Counted from the first letter of the stretch, positions 27,650-38,082 are shown. The stretch: DNA of 63,049 bases from a bacterium TMED217 (GCA_002169695.1 NHJO01000007.1:1-63049); one strand, 5' to 3'. Numbers and translations are program-made. The notes: generated from the sequence alone by a model not told the origin.

Positions 27650-30600
27650 ATGTTTTCAAAAAATAAAAAATCTAGAGTTTTTTCATCTATTATAATTTTA
27701 TTTAGTATTGCTATGATAACAAACGCTTTTTTTTGGCAATCGTTTATTATTAAGCAGTTGAATAATCAGTTACTAAATAATAGTTATCAGATTACGTCTG
27801 CTAAAATATCAGGGAATTTATTTTATCAGATAAAAGTCAGTAATGTAAACGTTACACATCCCATATATGGTAGTATGTCAATCAACCAAGGGTCTATAAA
27901 TATAGATTTTATTTCTTCTTTATTTTTTAGACTGACTTTTGATGATATAATAATAGAAAACTTAAAAACTGAATCATTAAATAATAGACTTTCTAAAACT
28001 GGTTCTATGAGAAGTTTTTCTGATCCTAGTTTACCATTTGATGTGGATCATTTTTTCATTAATGGGCAAATACCAATTGAATTTCAGGACAGTATATTAG
28101 TTTTAATTGGAGAGATAGAAGGGAAAATCAAAGGTCAGGAAAATATAAAACTGGAGATTTCAAAACTAAGTCTAATGAATGAAGGTGAGAACTCTATTGA
28201 ATTTAAAATGAGTAATCTAGATTTAAGAGCTAATAAAGAAGGTATTATTATAGAAAAATTTTCAGGTAGAATTGGAAATGCTCCGATAAACGGAGAAATC
28301 TCTTATTTGCGCAATGAAGCTAAGTATATTGGGTCAATTAATATTGATAAATTTTTTATTTCGAAAGATCTTTTTAGTAAGACACCCTTAAAAGGAAAAT
28401 TTAGTGAAATATCTGGAAAAGTAGATTTTGAATCAATTGATGGGAATATTAACAGAAATTTATCTATCTCAAATCAACTTGGTTTATCGATGTCGGGCGA
28501 TATTAACTTAATTAATAAAGATTCTAATATATTATTGAGGTCATTAAATCTATATGGTGAAGAATCTAAGCTACGTGTCAATGGTGTCTGGGAAGATAAT
28601 AGGCGAATAAGTGGGTATTTTTATTTAGATAGTCTAGACTTGAGTCGTTGGATAATTGAGCAAGAACCTACCTTGTTATCAGGTATGGCAATTTTAGAAG
28701 GGTCGATTGATCAAAGAAAAGCTCTTGAAAATATTGAGCTAACTCTTGAGGTTGCAGAGTATGGTGTTTTCGCAAAAGATGAGAGCTCGTTCCATGGAAC
28801 AGTTTCATATAGTGATAGTATAATTTCAACAGTAGACCCTGTAATGTTGATTATTGGTGAAAGTATATTGTCAATTAACGGGAGAACAAATCTGAAAACT
28901 AGGCAGCTAGATATTACCGCTGATTTAGAAAATGCTGATATCGATATTATTAACAGATTTTGGATGGATGAATTCAAAAGTGGATCAGCAACTGGAAAAT
29001 TAAAAATAAGAGGAACCATTGAAAGTCCAGATGCGGTTGCAGATTTAAATTGTAATAATATTGTTTATAGAGACTTTTCATTAAATGCTCTTAGTTTTCA
29101 CTCTGAAATGGAATCGGACTTAAGTGTCCCTTCAGGCTTTGTGAATCTTAAATTTGAAGAGGGGCGATGGAAAAATGAACAATTTGATTCAGGAACTCTT
29201 GATATTTCATTTTCGGAAAATAGAATGGTCGTTGAAAATTGTCATTTCAAATCTGGAAAAGATTATTTGTTAATTTCAGGTTCATGGCTATCTAAGAATA
29301 AATATAAAATAGATAGACTTCAATCTGCATATCGAGAAAATTATCTAATTAATGCAAAACCAATTTATATTATATATAAAGATACAACTGTCTCTATAGA
29401 GCCATTTGAGATTCATATTAATGATGGTATACTAGATGGTATTTTAACATTTGGGTCTGTCTCTGAAGGTCGTTTAAAAATGTCTAATTTTGATGCAAAA
29501 GTGCTTACTCAATTTATTGATAATAGATATTTAGATTTGTCTGGGATCATATATGGGGAACTTGGCTTTAGTGCTTTGGATAATTTTCCTTCATATGATA
29601 TAGATATTTCATTAAAAAAAGGAAAATATTTAGGTGAATCTTTTGATCAAATGAATATATCTGCTTTACTTAAGTCAGATGTAATGCATATAGATGATAT
29701 ATCTATGACTAGGGACACATCTTTAGGTTTTCAATTATCAGGAATATTGCCACTAAAAAAATCTACTAAAGGCAAATCAACTGTTTCTTTAAATACTACT
29801 TATAAAGATTTGCCAATGGCTATGGTTCATAAGCTTATACCTAATTTTTATAATATTGAAGGTAATGCTACTGGAACCTTAAAATTATTTGGTAGCTTAG
29901 ATAAAACTAAATTTGAATTTAATACAAAAGTAAATGAAGCTGTTTTTGATCGTATTTTTCTTGGTGATATAGTTAGTAAGGGTTCATATAATAATAATTC
30001 TTTATTAATTGACTATGCAAATTCAAAAAATAAAGAAGAAAGTATTAGTTCTTATGGCCGGGTACCATTTGATCTAAATTTAGGTTCTAAGCAGTTTGGA
30101 GAATTTTTTGTTAATGATAGCATTGATTATCATTCGACTGCTGCTCTTAAGTCAATGCCTTTTTTAAGTCCATATATACCAGAACTAGATTCAATAAAAG
30201 GGGATGTCAATATTGTTTTATCATTGTCAGGACTTTCTAATTCTATAATAAGAAATGGAAGCATTAAAGTAACTAATGCTAGTATATATACTATGTTAAT
30301 TAATAATCCTTTGATTAATGTAGATGGAGCAGCTGTTGTTAATAATAATAAAATGAAAATTGAATATTTAAAGGGTGCTTCATTAAAATACCCAATCCAA
30401 AATGTTGATAATATTAAAGTAAGTGGGGTTATTGATTTCTCTAGTTTTTTTGAACCGCATTATAATCTATTGGTAAACTCAATCAACAAAAATAATATTT
30501 ATCTAAATGCAATACCTATTGATCTAGTAGGCGCAGTTGATTTTTTGGATGTTGCAATTGCTGGCAAAGATACTTTGTTTATTACTGGCACAATAGAAGC

Positions 30601-31453
30601 AGTTGAAGCGACTCTTTTTCATGAATTTATATCAGAGGATATTGGAACTACTTTATCTAGTAATGATGGAATTACTATGTCATATAGTTTAAATATCCCT
30701 ATCAAGGATGAAGGTAAATTTCAAAATTCACAGGTAGATGCAACGATGGTGGGAGAAATTAGTGTGTCAAAAACAGGGAATGAATTTTGGAATATTGGTG
30801 GTGAAATTTATATAAATGATGGATCTATTTTATCATTTAAAGATAATTTTACGGGTCTTAATGGTTATGTAACTTTTGATAATAATGGTATTAATCCAAA
30901 TATGGATCTTATGGCTTCAACAGATATTGCTGATGAAGAAATAAGGTTAAGAATTACAGGTGACCTAGATGATGCGGATCTAATATTAGAATCTAGTAGT
31001 GGTTTTTCTGAAAGTGATATAATAGAATTATTAACCTTTGGATCTAGATTTGAAGATCAAGAATTATCTTCAACAGGCTTCGGTGTACAAGCCACCTCAG
31101 TATTGGGGTCTTTACTAGAAACTCAATTTGAAAAGAATTTGGAAGAAATGTCAGCACTAAAAATTCTCAGGCCTGATGAAATAGATTTATCTGGTACAGC
31201 TAGTTTTATTAGTGGCCAAAATTTGTCAGCAAGCGAACGTGATGAACTAGAAGATTTTAAGATTTCTGCAAAAAAGAAATTTGGTAGTAAAACATATGCA
31301 AATTTATCATATAAAAAGTCCTTTTCTCTTACAAATCCTGACCAATTACAAATTGGTGTTGAATATAAATTAAATCGTAACTTGTCTCTCGTTGGGAATA
31401 TGGATGATAAAGGCAATCTGCATCTTAAATATCGTTATAGATACGCTTATTAG
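27650..31453 (+). CDS. TamB-like translocation and assembly module protein (DUF490)
   Basis: This 1267-residue envelope protein has one N-terminal membrane anchor (about 10-32), followed by a long beta-rich, AsmA/TamB-like body of repeating beta-strand segments. A C-terminal DUF490-type domain (GYVTFDNNGINPNMDLMAST in part, FGSRFEDQELSSTGFGVQ) ends in a strand-rich LSLVGNMDDKGNLHLKYRYRY. TamB proteins bridge the periplasm and help insert outer-membrane proteins or move phospholipids. The next gene is a BamA/TamA-family barrel, the usual partner. Conservation is low outside the C-terminus, so the name rests on the architecture and the neighbour. Confidence 0.8.
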   Translation: MFSKNKKSRVFSSIIILFSIAMITNAFFWQSFIIKQLNNQLLNNSYQITSAKISGNLFYQIKVSNVNVTHPIYGSMSINQGSINIDFISSLFFRLTFDDIIIENLKTESLNNRLSKTGSMRSFSDPSLPFDVDHFFINGQIPIEFQDSILVLIGEIEGKIKGQENIKLEISKLSLMNEGENSIEFKMSNLDLRANKEGIIIEKFSGRIGNAPINGEISYLRNEAKYIGSINIDKFFISKDLFSKTPLKGKFSEISGKVDFESIDGNINRNLSISNQLGLSMSGDINLINKDSNILLRSLNLYGEESKLRVNGVWEDNRRISGYFYLDSLDLSRWIIEQEPTLLSGMAILEGSIDQRKALENIELTLEVAEYGVFAKDESSFHGTVSYSDSIISTVDPVMLIIGESILSINGRTNLKTRQLDITADLENADIDIINRFWMDEFKSGSATGKLKIRGTIESPDAVADLNCNNIVYRDFSLNALSFHSEMESDLSVPSGFVNLKFEEGRWKNEQFDSGTLDISFSENRMVVENCHFKSGKDYLLISGSWLSKNKYKIDRLQSAYRENYLINAKPIYIIYKDTTVSIEPFEIHINDGILDGILTFGSVSEGRLKMSNFDAKVLTQFIDNRYLDLSGIIYGELGFSALDNFPSYDIDISLKKGKYLGESFDQMNISALLKSDVMHIDDISMTRDTSLGFQLSGILPLKKSTKGKSTVSLNTTYKDLPMAMVHKLIPNFYNIEGNATGTLKLFGSLDKTKFEFNTKVNEAVFDRIFLGDIVSKGSYNNNSLLIDYANSKNKEESISSYGRVPFDLNLGSKQFGEFFVNDSIDYHSTAALKSMPFLSPYIPELDSIKGDVNIVLSLSGLSNSIIRNGSIKVTNASIYTMLINNPLINVDGAAVVNNNKMKIEYLKGASLKYPIQNVDNIKVSGVIDFSSFFEPHYNLLVNSINKNNIYLNAIPIDLVGAVDFLDVAIAGKDTLFITGTIEAVEATLFHEFISEDIGTTLSSNDGITMSYSLNIPIKDEGKFQNSQVDATMVGEISVSKTGNEFWNIGGEIYINDGSILSFKDNFTGLNGYVTFDNNGINPNMDLMASTDIADEEIRLRITGDLDDADLILESSSGFSESDIIELLTFGSRFEDQELSSTGFGVQATSVLGSLLETQFEKNLEEMSALKILRPDEIDLSGTASFISGQNLSASERDELEDFKISAKKKFGSKTYANLSYKKSFSLTNPDQLQIGVEYKLNRNLSLVGNMDDKGNLHLKYRYRYAY

Positions 31454-31470
31454 ATTAAGAATACAAACAA

Positions 31471-33336
31471 GTGTTTAGGTATATTTTTATAGCTTCATGG
31501 GGCTATTTTTTATTTTTTAATTTATTACTTAGCCAAGAATTACCAACAAAAATTAACTCAGTTATTATTTCTGGCAATAAATCTATTTCTAAAAAAGAAT
31601 TGATGCCTTTATTAAGGCAAAGACCCTCTAATTTTTCTTTTACATTTAAAGGAACAAGTTTTAATGGTCGTTTATTAAAGATTGATGCCCTAACATTAAA
31701 AAATTATTTTATTTCAAAAGGTTTTTTAATGGTAGATGTAAAAGAATCATATGAGATTAAAGATAATATTGCGGATATTAAATTTGATATTATTGAAGGT
31801 AAACAGTTTTTTGTTTCTAAAGTAAATATTTTAGGAAACCAAAGTCTCTCAGATGATCAAATCAGGGGAATTTTAGATTTACAAGAAGGTTTACCTTTCA
31901 ACAGTGTCTTATTAAATGAAAGAGTTTCAGAATTACAAAAAGAGCTTGAATTTTTTTCGAAATTATTTTCTATTATTGAAATAGAGCCAATCGTGAGTGA
32001 TTCTGTTGAAGTTTCAGTTTCTATTAATGAAGGGAAAGATATCTATATAAATAAAATTTTTATAGAAGGTAACAGTGTCTCTGATAGTAATTTAGTATTT
32101 AGAGAACTATTATTTGATTCTGGTAATATTTATAACCCAGAAACTGTAGAAAAATCTAAACGAAGGATTAGAGAAACTGGAATATATTCTATGGTTAATC
32201 TTATTCCTATAAAAGTTCCAGATTCCGAATCATTAGTTAATATAATTATATCATTAAATAAATATAAGCAACGAGAATGGTTGTCTGTCGGGGGATATGA
32301 GCCAATAGAATTTTATGAAGGACTTGACCCATTACCAGCTATTGGGGGTTTTATAGAATGGAGAAATAGGTCAATATTTGCAACAAACTCAAATTTTTCA
32401 TCAAAATTTCTTGTCGGATTTCCATGGGAAACTAATTTTACATTACCACGTTTAAGATATGATATAGGATTTGATACAAATTGGATATTAGGAATTCGTT
32501 GGCCAACAAAATTAAGTAGTTTTTATGAAACTTTAATTAATTATGATCAGGAGACTATTGATCAGGTAGAACGATATGGTTTAGAAATGTTGCAGAGTAT
32601 TAGGTTTGATGAAAGATCATATTTTCAAAATATAACAGTATGGGAGAATTTTAGCGATAATAAGATTGATAATAATAGTTTAAATGCAGATGATAGTTCA
32701 AATACAACACAGAAATCTATAAAAAATTTACAACAACGTTCGTTATCCTTCAGAATTCATATAGATAAAAAGGATGACCCATTATTCCCTAAAAAAGGTT
32801 ATTTGTTTGATATATATTTTAAATCAACGGGGTATTTTTTAGGCGGAGAAAGGGATTACCATAAAGTCGATTTTTCTTTTAATACATATCTTTCTTTAAC
32901 CAGGAAATCAATAATTGCTACACGTTTTAAGTTAGGCAAACTATGGTCATGGGAAGACTCATATATTGATTATAGTTATGAAAAATTTTATTTAGGGGGT
33001 AGCTCTAATATGAGAGGTTGGGAAATTTTAAAATATAAAACAAAAGATGATCTTGGAATTACACCTATAGGTGGTACTATGAGATTTTTGACAAATATTG
33101 AGCTGCGCATACAATTAAATCAGAGTTCGGGAATAAATATTTTTTATGATGGTGGCATATTATCATCCAGTTATCAAAGTTTAATTAAAAGTAGATTAGG
33201 CTGGGATATGGGACTTGGTTTAACTTTATCTACGCCCTTAGGGCCAGTAAGATTAGATTATGCAGTGCCATCGGTAAATGGAGATATAGATTTTGGTAAA
33301 GGGAAAATTAATTTTGGAGTTCAATATCTTTTTTAA
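31471..33336 (+). CDS. Outer-membrane BamA/TamA-family (Omp85) protein
   Basis: The 621-residue protein starts with a signal peptide (ends near LLLSQE). Three POTRA-like domains follow (about 25-275; for example INSVIISGNKSISKKEL, VSKVNILGNQSLSDDQ, INKIFIEGNSVSDSN). A C-terminal 16-strand barrel has the FYLGGSSNMRGWE loop and the LGPVRLDYAVP end motif. TamA usually has three POTRAs and BamA five; three here plus the adjacent TamB-like gene favour TamA. The start is GTG 31471. It inserts barrel proteins or works with the TamB-like partner. Confidence 0.85.
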   Translation: MFRYIFIASWGYFLFFNLLLSQELPTKINSVIISGNKSISKKELMPLLRQRPSNFSFTFKGTSFNGRLLKIDALTLKNYFISKGFLMVDVKESYEIKDNIADIKFDIIEGKQFFVSKVNILGNQSLSDDQIRGILDLQEGLPFNSVLLNERVSELQKELEFFSKLFSIIEIEPIVSDSVEVSVSINEGKDIYINKIFIEGNSVSDSNLVFRELLFDSGNIYNPETVEKSKRRIRETGIYSMVNLIPIKVPDSESLVNIIISLNKYKQREWLSVGGYEPIEFYEGLDPLPAIGGFIEWRNRSIFATNSNFSSKFLVGFPWETNFTLPRLRYDIGFDTNWILGIRWPTKLSSFYETLINYDQETIDQVERYGLEMLQSIRFDERSYFQNITVWENFSDNKIDNNSLNADDSSNTTQKSIKNLQQRSLSFRIHIDKKDDPLFPKKGYLFDIYFKSTGYFLGGERDYHKVDFSFNTYLSLTRKSIIATRFKLGKLWSWEDSYIDYSYEKFYLGGSSNMRGWEILKYKTKDDLGITPIGGTMRFLTNIELRIQLNQSSGINIFYDGGILSSSYQSLIKSRLGWDMGLGLTLSTPLGPVRLDYAVPSVNGDIDFGKGKINFGVQYLF

Positions 33337-33446
33337 TGAATTAAAATATTTTGGAACTACTATTTATCTTATTTGTTAATTATTGTAGTATCTTCTTTTG
33401 AGATACGATTTCAAAACATAAATTCTTATACTAAAAAAAACGAAAA

Positions 33447-34175
33447 ATGAAGAAAACACTATTAATATTATTTAGTTTTATAATTATTGGTTGTTCTAAG
33501 AATGCGCCAGAATTAATGGAAATAGCTCAGTCGAATCTGGACGAAAATGATGAGGATAGAGCAATAAAAAATCTAGATTTACTAATTAGTCAATTTCCAG
33601 ATGATAGTCTTGCTTCATTAGCTCAATATAAGCTTGTGAATATATACAAAAACTGGAAGCATGATCCAAACATGGTATTTGAAGCACTTAATAAAACAAT
33701 AGATAATTATCCAAAATCATTACAAGCGGTGCAGGCGAAGAAAGAACTAGGTGCTTTTCAAGAATGGATAATAAATAAAGCGGAATCATTACGTAAAAGA
33801 AAAATGACAAAGGAATCAATTAATAATCTTTTATATTTAGTGGGGAAATATCCAAGTCATGAGTTAGCAAGTAAAGGTCAATATATTATTGGAGATATCT
33901 ATATGAATGACCTTAGAGATTTTGAGAAAGCATTAGATGAATATCGTGTTGTTTTAAATCAATATAAAGACTCAAAAGAGGAGGCTCTTGCTCAGTTTAT
34001 GATTGGGTATATATATGCAAATATATTAAAAGATTTAGATAAGGCCCGTAGTGAGTATCAAGTCTTCTTAAATCGTTTTCCTAGACATGAATTATTTCCA
34101 TCAGTAAAATTTGAAATTGATCATCTAGGTAAAGATATTAATGAAATTCCTGCTTTAAAACATATTACCTCTTAA
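33447..34175 (+). CDS. TPR-repeat outer-membrane lipoprotein (BamD/YbgF-like)
   Basis: A short signal peptide ends in the lipobox IIGC (Cys16), so the 242-residue protein is lipid-anchored. The rest is helical with at least four TPR-like units spaced about 35-40 residues (ISQFPDDSLASLAQYKL, IDNYPKSLQAVQAKKEL, VGKYPSHELASKGQYI, LNRFPRHELFPSVKFEI). This layout matches BamD or the YbgF-type proteins that assist outer-membrane assembly. It follows the Omp85 gene after 110 bp. I cannot tell BamD from a looser TPR lipoprotein. Confidence 0.7.
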   Translation: MKKTLLILFSFIIIGCSKNAPELMEIAQSNLDENDEDRAIKNLDLLISQFPDDSLASLAQYKLVNIYKNWKHDPNMVFEALNKTIDNYPKSLQAVQAKKELGAFQEWIINKAESLRKRKMTKESINNLLYLVGKYPSHELASKGQYIIGDIYMNDLRDFEKALDEYRVVLNQYKDSKEEALAQFMIGYIYANILKDLDKARSEYQVFLNRFPRHELFPSVKFEIDHLGKDINEIPALKHITS

Positions 34176-34199
34176 ATAACAAGAATATTTTATAATATA

Positions 34200-35195
34200 A
34201 TGAGTGATTTCAGTCTTTCAGCAATAAATGATCGCATTTCAGAAGTATCAGGTTTTGTACAACCTTTGCGAGATAATCTTAATCAAATTATTATTGGTCA
34301 AGAGAAATTAATTGACAAGATTATTATTTGTATGCTAGCTGACGGTCATATGCTACTTGAAGGGGTTCCTGGCTTAGCTAAAACATTAACTGTTAAAACT
34401 TTAGCTGCTTCTATTGATACAAATTTTCAAAGAATACAATTTACTCCAGACATGCTGCCTGCTGATTTAATTGGTACTTTGATCTATAATCAAAAATCCG
34501 GTGAATTCGATACTAGAAAAGGGCCAATATTTTCTAATATCATACTTGCTGATGAGATTAATAGGTCGCCTGCTAAGGTACAGAGTGCTCTATTAGAAGC
34601 TATGCAAGAAAAACAAGTAACTATTGGAGAGAATACATTCAAAATGGACCTTCCATTTTTAGTCCTTGCTACTCAAAATCCTATTGAGCAGGAAGGAACT
34701 TACCCACTTCCTGAAGCTCAGGTTGATCGTTTTATGTTTAAACTTTTAATAGAATATCCAAATTTAGATTCTGAAAAAATATTAATGCGCAATAATACGC
34801 AAGCAAAAGAGAATGTTGATATTAAAGCCGTGGTGGGTCCTGAAAAGATTATTAATGCACAAAGTGTAGTAAAAGAAATTTATGTTGATGAAAAAGTAGA
34901 AGATTATATTTTGAAAATAATTTTTTCTACCAGAAATCCTGTTAAATATGATTTAAATGACTTGGATGGAATTATAGATTTTGGTGCCTCTCCACGAGCA
35001 TCTATAAATTTAGTTCGAGCAGCGAAAGCGAGAGCGTTTACTGAAGGTAGAGGGTTTATTACACCTGAAGATGTTAGATATATTGGTGCCGATGTATTAA
35101 GGCATAGAATTATTTTAACGTATGAAGCTGAAGCAGAAGAATTGACAACCGAGGAAGTGATTGATAGGTTATTTGAAAAAATAGAGGTTCCTTAG
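34200..35195 (+). CDS. MoxR-family AAA+ ATPase
   Basis: This cytoplasmic AAA+ chaperone of 331 residues has Walker A GVPGLAKT (about 57-64), Walker B ILADEINRSPAKVQSALLEAMQEKQ in part, sensor LVLATQNPIEQEGTYPLPEAQ in part, and the C-terminal SPRASINLVRAAKARA lid motif. MoxR ATPases act with VWA-domain proteins in assembly or stress pathways. The DUF58 and BatD-like genes follow at once, as in the MoxR-Bat clusters of Bacteroidetes. The VWA genes batA and batB are not present here. Confidence 0.95.
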   Translation: MSDFSLSAINDRISEVSGFVQPLRDNLNQIIIGQEKLIDKIIICMLADGHMLLEGVPGLAKTLTVKTLAASIDTNFQRIQFTPDMLPADLIGTLIYNQKSGEFDTRKGPIFSNIILADEINRSPAKVQSALLEAMQEKQVTIGENTFKMDLPFLVLATQNPIEQEGTYPLPEAQVDRFMFKLLIEYPNLDSEKILMRNNTQAKENVDIKAVVGPEKIINAQSVVKEIYVDEKVEDYILKIIFSTRNPVKYDLNDLDGIIDFGASPRASINLVRAAKARAFTEGRGFITPEDVRYIGADVLRHRIILTYEAEAEELTTEEVIDRLFEKIEVP

Positions 35196-35201
35196 ATTAA
35201 T

Positions 35202-36077
35202 ATGATACCTCGAGAAGTACTTAAAAAAGTTAAACGAATTGAGATTCAAACTCGTGGTTTAGTAAATAATTTTTTCGGTGGAGAATACCACTCAGCATTC
35301 AAAGGCCGAGGAATGACTTTCTCAGAAGTCAGGGAATATCAGCCAGGAGACGATATCAGATTAATTGATTGGAATGTTACAGCGAGGTCTGGTAACCCAT
35401 TCATTAAAGTTTTTGAAGAGGAGCGAGAATTAACCGTTATATTAATTGTTGATATGTCTGCTTCAGGTGTCTTTGGTTCTGAATTAGATTTTAAAAAAAA
35501 TGTCTGTGCAGAAATAGCCAGTGTTCTAGGTTTTTCAGCAATAAAAAATAATGATAAAGTTGGATTAATTCTTTTTTCTAATGAGGTTATTAAATATATA
35601 CCGCCTAAAAAAGGAAAATCGCACGTTTTAAGAGTAATTCGAGAATTATTATATACAGAATCAAATAGCCGCGGGACATCAATAAAAAATGCATTAGATT
35701 TTTTAATGAAAGTATGTAAAAGAAGATGCGTTGTTTTTTTACTTTCAGATTTTTTAGATGATAAATATTGGGATTCAATTAAGATTGTAAATCGTAAGCA
35801 CGATTTAATAGGTATTAATATCTATGACCCATATGAGATGGAATTACCTAATATTGGGATGATAAAAGTTGAAGATCCAGAAACGGGTTCAATGTTTTGG
35901 ATAGATACATCATATGATCCAGACTTGAAACAAATGAATACTGAAAATAATAAAATATTAAGTATATTAGAGAAAAAAACATCTAAAATTGGATTAGATT
36001 TTATATCAATCTCAACAGCTGAAGACTACGTTAATCCGTTGATGAATTTTTTTAAAAAAAGAGGTAAAAAATATTAA
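35202..36077 (+). CDS. DUF58 domain protein (VWA-like)
   Basis: The 291-residue soluble protein shows the DUF58 signature (GEYHSAFKGRGMTFSEVREY in part, then GDDIRLIDWNVTARSG). A VWA-like fold follows, with a MIDAS-type DMSAS near residue 85. DUF58 proteins are encoded next to MoxR ATPases and are thought to be their partners; the biochemical role is unknown. It starts six bases after moxR and is followed two bases later by a BatD-like gene. Confidence 0.9.
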   Translation: MIPREVLKKVKRIEIQTRGLVNNFFGGEYHSAFKGRGMTFSEVREYQPGDDIRLIDWNVTARSGNPFIKVFEEERELTVILIVDMSASGVFGSELDFKKNVCAEIASVLGFSAIKNNDKVGLILFSNEVIKYIPPKKGKSHVLRVIRELLYTESNSRGTSIKNALDFLMKVCKRRCVVFLLSDFLDDKYWDSIKIVNRKHDLIGINIYDPYEMELPNIGMIKVEDPETGSMFWIDTSYDPDLKQMNTENNKILSILEKKTSKIGLDFISISTAEDYVNPLMNFFKKRGKKY

Positions 36078-36079
36078 AA

Positions 36080-36952
36080 TTGAAATTAGTATTATTTTAT
36101 CTGTTTATTTTAGTTGGCGTTTTTGCGCAATCAATCTATATAACTTCTGAAGTAGACACATCTAAGGCAAGTATTGGGGATATAATTATTTGGCAAATTA
36201 AAAGTGATAACCCTAGCCAGGATAATAAATTAGAATTTCCAGAAATAAAAATTAAAAGCGATTCTATATCTATATTTTCTCAAAAATCAATTTTTGAAAA
36301 TAATGAAATAATAGGAAGAACTATTGAAATTGCATTTTGGGATACTGGTAGTTTTTATATCCCTTCATATATTGTAAATGTGCTAGATGAAAAAGGAAAA
36401 TTTAGATATAATCTAGAAACGGAAAAAATTCCTATAAAGGTAATTTCTATTCTAGAATCATTAGATGATGCTAGTGTTAGGCCAGTTAAAGGCCCTGTTG
36501 CTGTTAAAGGTATAATACATTATCGTCAGATATTTTTAATAATTTTAAGTCTATTAATTATATTTTTAATCTTTTGGGTTTGGAAAAAAAGAATTAAAAA
36601 TATTTATGAAAAAAGTAAGCAATCTATTAAGAAAACAGCTATAGAGATAGCTATGGAACGATTATCTTGCCTTGACAGTAAAGGTTTTTCTAAAGATTTT
36701 TATACAGAATTATCACATATAACACGAGAGTATATAGAGTACTCTTCATATATTAGAACCCTTGAAATGACGACTGAAGAAATAATTACGAATAGAAATT
36801 TATTTAGTGTTGATGAAAATTTATTTTTTGATTGGATCACGCTTTTAAAAAAAGCTGATCTGATTAAATATGCAAAAGAATCAAGTAATCATTCTGAAAT
36901 GGAAAATGATAAGGATACAGCCATTAATATTATTAATAATTTTTTTACTTGA
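36080..36952 (+). CDS. BatD-like / DUF4381-like membrane protein
   Basis: The 290-residue protein has a signal peptide (to about 17) and a periplasmic beta domain of about 130 residues. One membrane helix (IFLIILSLLIIFLIFWVW, about 155) precedes a basic, helical cytoplasmic part of about 110 residues (with FYTELSHITREYIEY). The periplasmic domain plus one helix resembles a shortened BatD, and the tail resembles the DUF4381-type proteins of MoxR clusters. The start is TTG 36080. It probably links the MoxR/DUF58 machinery to the envelope. The function is inferred from neighbours only. Confidence 0.6.
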   Translation: MKLVLFYLFILVGVFAQSIYITSEVDTSKASIGDIIIWQIKSDNPSQDNKLEFPEIKIKSDSISIFSQKSIFENNEIIGRTIEIAFWDTGSFYIPSYIVNVLDEKGKFRYNLETEKIPIKVISILESLDDASVRPVKGPVAVKGIIHYRQIFLIILSLLIIFLIFWVWKKRIKNIYEKSKQSIKKTAIEIAMERLSCLDSKGFSKDFYTELSHITREYIEYSSYIRTLEMTTEEIITNRNLFSVDENLFFDWITLLKKADLIKYAKESSNHSEMENDKDTAINIINNFFT

Positions 36953-37044
36953 TATTAGTAAAATATATAAAAAGCCTACGTTTAAAAAATAGTATTGTGG
37001 CCTTATATTTAGATATATTTAATTTTAAATAATTCGAGGTTTTT

Positions 37045-37611
37045 GTGGCAACAACAGCAAATATTAGAAATAATGCAGTCATCCTTTTTAAATCAAAGAG
37101 AATGAAAGTTATAGGTTTTCAACATGTTAAGCCTGGGAAAGGTGGTGCTTTTGTTAGGACTAAATTAAAAGACATTAAAAGTGGGAAAATAATCGATCAT
37201 ACTTTTAATGCTGGTGCTAAATTAGAATTCATTAAAGTTGAAGCAAAAGAAATGCAATTTCTTTATCTTGATGGTGAAAATTTTGTTTTTATGGATAATG
37301 AAACCTATGAACAGTTAATGGTTCATGAGAGTATTGTTTCTAATAATAAACACTTCTTAATAGCGGGGATGAATGTAGATATTATATCTGATAGTGAAGA
37401 AATTTTAGATATTAGGATGCCAGCACATGTTATTCTTAAAGTAGTAAAAACTGAGCCAGGTTTTAAGGGTAATACTGCAACTGGGGCAACTAAACCTGCG
37501 ATAGTTGAGACAGGGTTAGAGCTTAATGTCCCTCTTTTTATTAATGAAGAAGAACATTTGAAAATAGATACTAGAAGCGGTGAGTATGTTGAGAGAGCAA
37601 AGAATAAATAA
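37045..37611 (+). CDS. efp: Translation elongation factor P
   Basis: EF-P relieves ribosome stalling at proline stretches. The 188-residue protein has three beta-barrel domains and the loop KPGKGGAF, with Lys32 at the site that is post-translationally modified in E. coli (Lys34). The C-terminal VPLFINEEEHLKIDTRSGEYVERA motif is visible in parts. The start is GTG 37045 after CGAGG. No EpmA/EpmB or deoxyhypusine enzyme is nearby. efp-accB-accC is a frequent gene order. Confidence 0.97.
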   Translation: MATTANIRNNAVILFKSKRMKVIGFQHVKPGKGGAFVRTKLKDIKSGKIIDHTFNAGAKLEFIKVEAKEMQFLYLDGENFVFMDNETYEQLMVHESIVSNNKHFLIAGMNVDIISDSEEILDIRMPAHVILKVVKTEPGFKGNTATGATKPAIVETGLELNVPLFINEEEHLKIDTRSGEYVERAKNK

Positions 37612-37626
37612 ATATAGGATCAAATT

Positions 37627-38076
37627 ATGTGGCAAGATAAAGTAAAGGAAATTATTTATATTTTAGAAAATTCAAATGTTAATGAAATTGAAGTTACTTT
37701 TTGGGGAAAAAAAATTCGTGTATTAAAAAGCTCACCAAATGTTACAACAAATAATACTGATAAAGTTATAAGCACAAATAAGGTTGAATCATTATCTGAA
37801 AAAAAAGAAGTTGATATAAAAGAAAATAATGAAAATTATAAACAAGTTTTATCTCCAATGCCTGGAGTTTTTTACAGCTCACAATCTCCAGAAAAGCCGC
37901 CTTATGTTAGCGAAGGTGACACAGTTACATCTGGTCAAGTAATCTGTATAATTGAGTCAATGAAAATTATGAATGAGATTGAATCAGAGTACAATGGAGT
38001 TATAAAGAAAATACTTATGAATAATTCTGATCCAGTAGAATTTAATCAACCGTTATTTATTATCGAGCCATCTTAG
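37627..38076 (+). CDS. accB: Biotin carboxyl carrier protein of acetyl-CoA carboxylase
   Basis: AccB carries carboxybiotin for fatty-acid synthesis. An N-terminal helix and a flexible linker lead to the C-terminal biotinyl domain, whose attachment lysine is in ESMKIMNE. SPMPGVFY and EGDTVTSGQVICIIE are typical. The linker is rich in Lys, Glu and Asn rather than the Pro/Ala of many homologues. It lies six bases before accC. Confidence 0.96.
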   Translation: MWQDKVKEIIYILENSNVNEIEVTFWGKKIRVLKSSPNVTTNNTDKVISTNKVESLSEKKEVDIKENNENYKQVLSPMPGVFYSSQSPEKPPYVSEGDTVTSGQVICIIESMKIMNEIESEYNGVIKKILMNNSDPVEFNQPLFIIEPS

Positions 38077-38082
38077 TATAAT

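Noticed and set aside
33390-33410. Small hairpin (GTATCT...AGATAC) after the Omp85 gene as a terminator
   Set aside because: The stem is only six AT-rich pairs and no T run follows.
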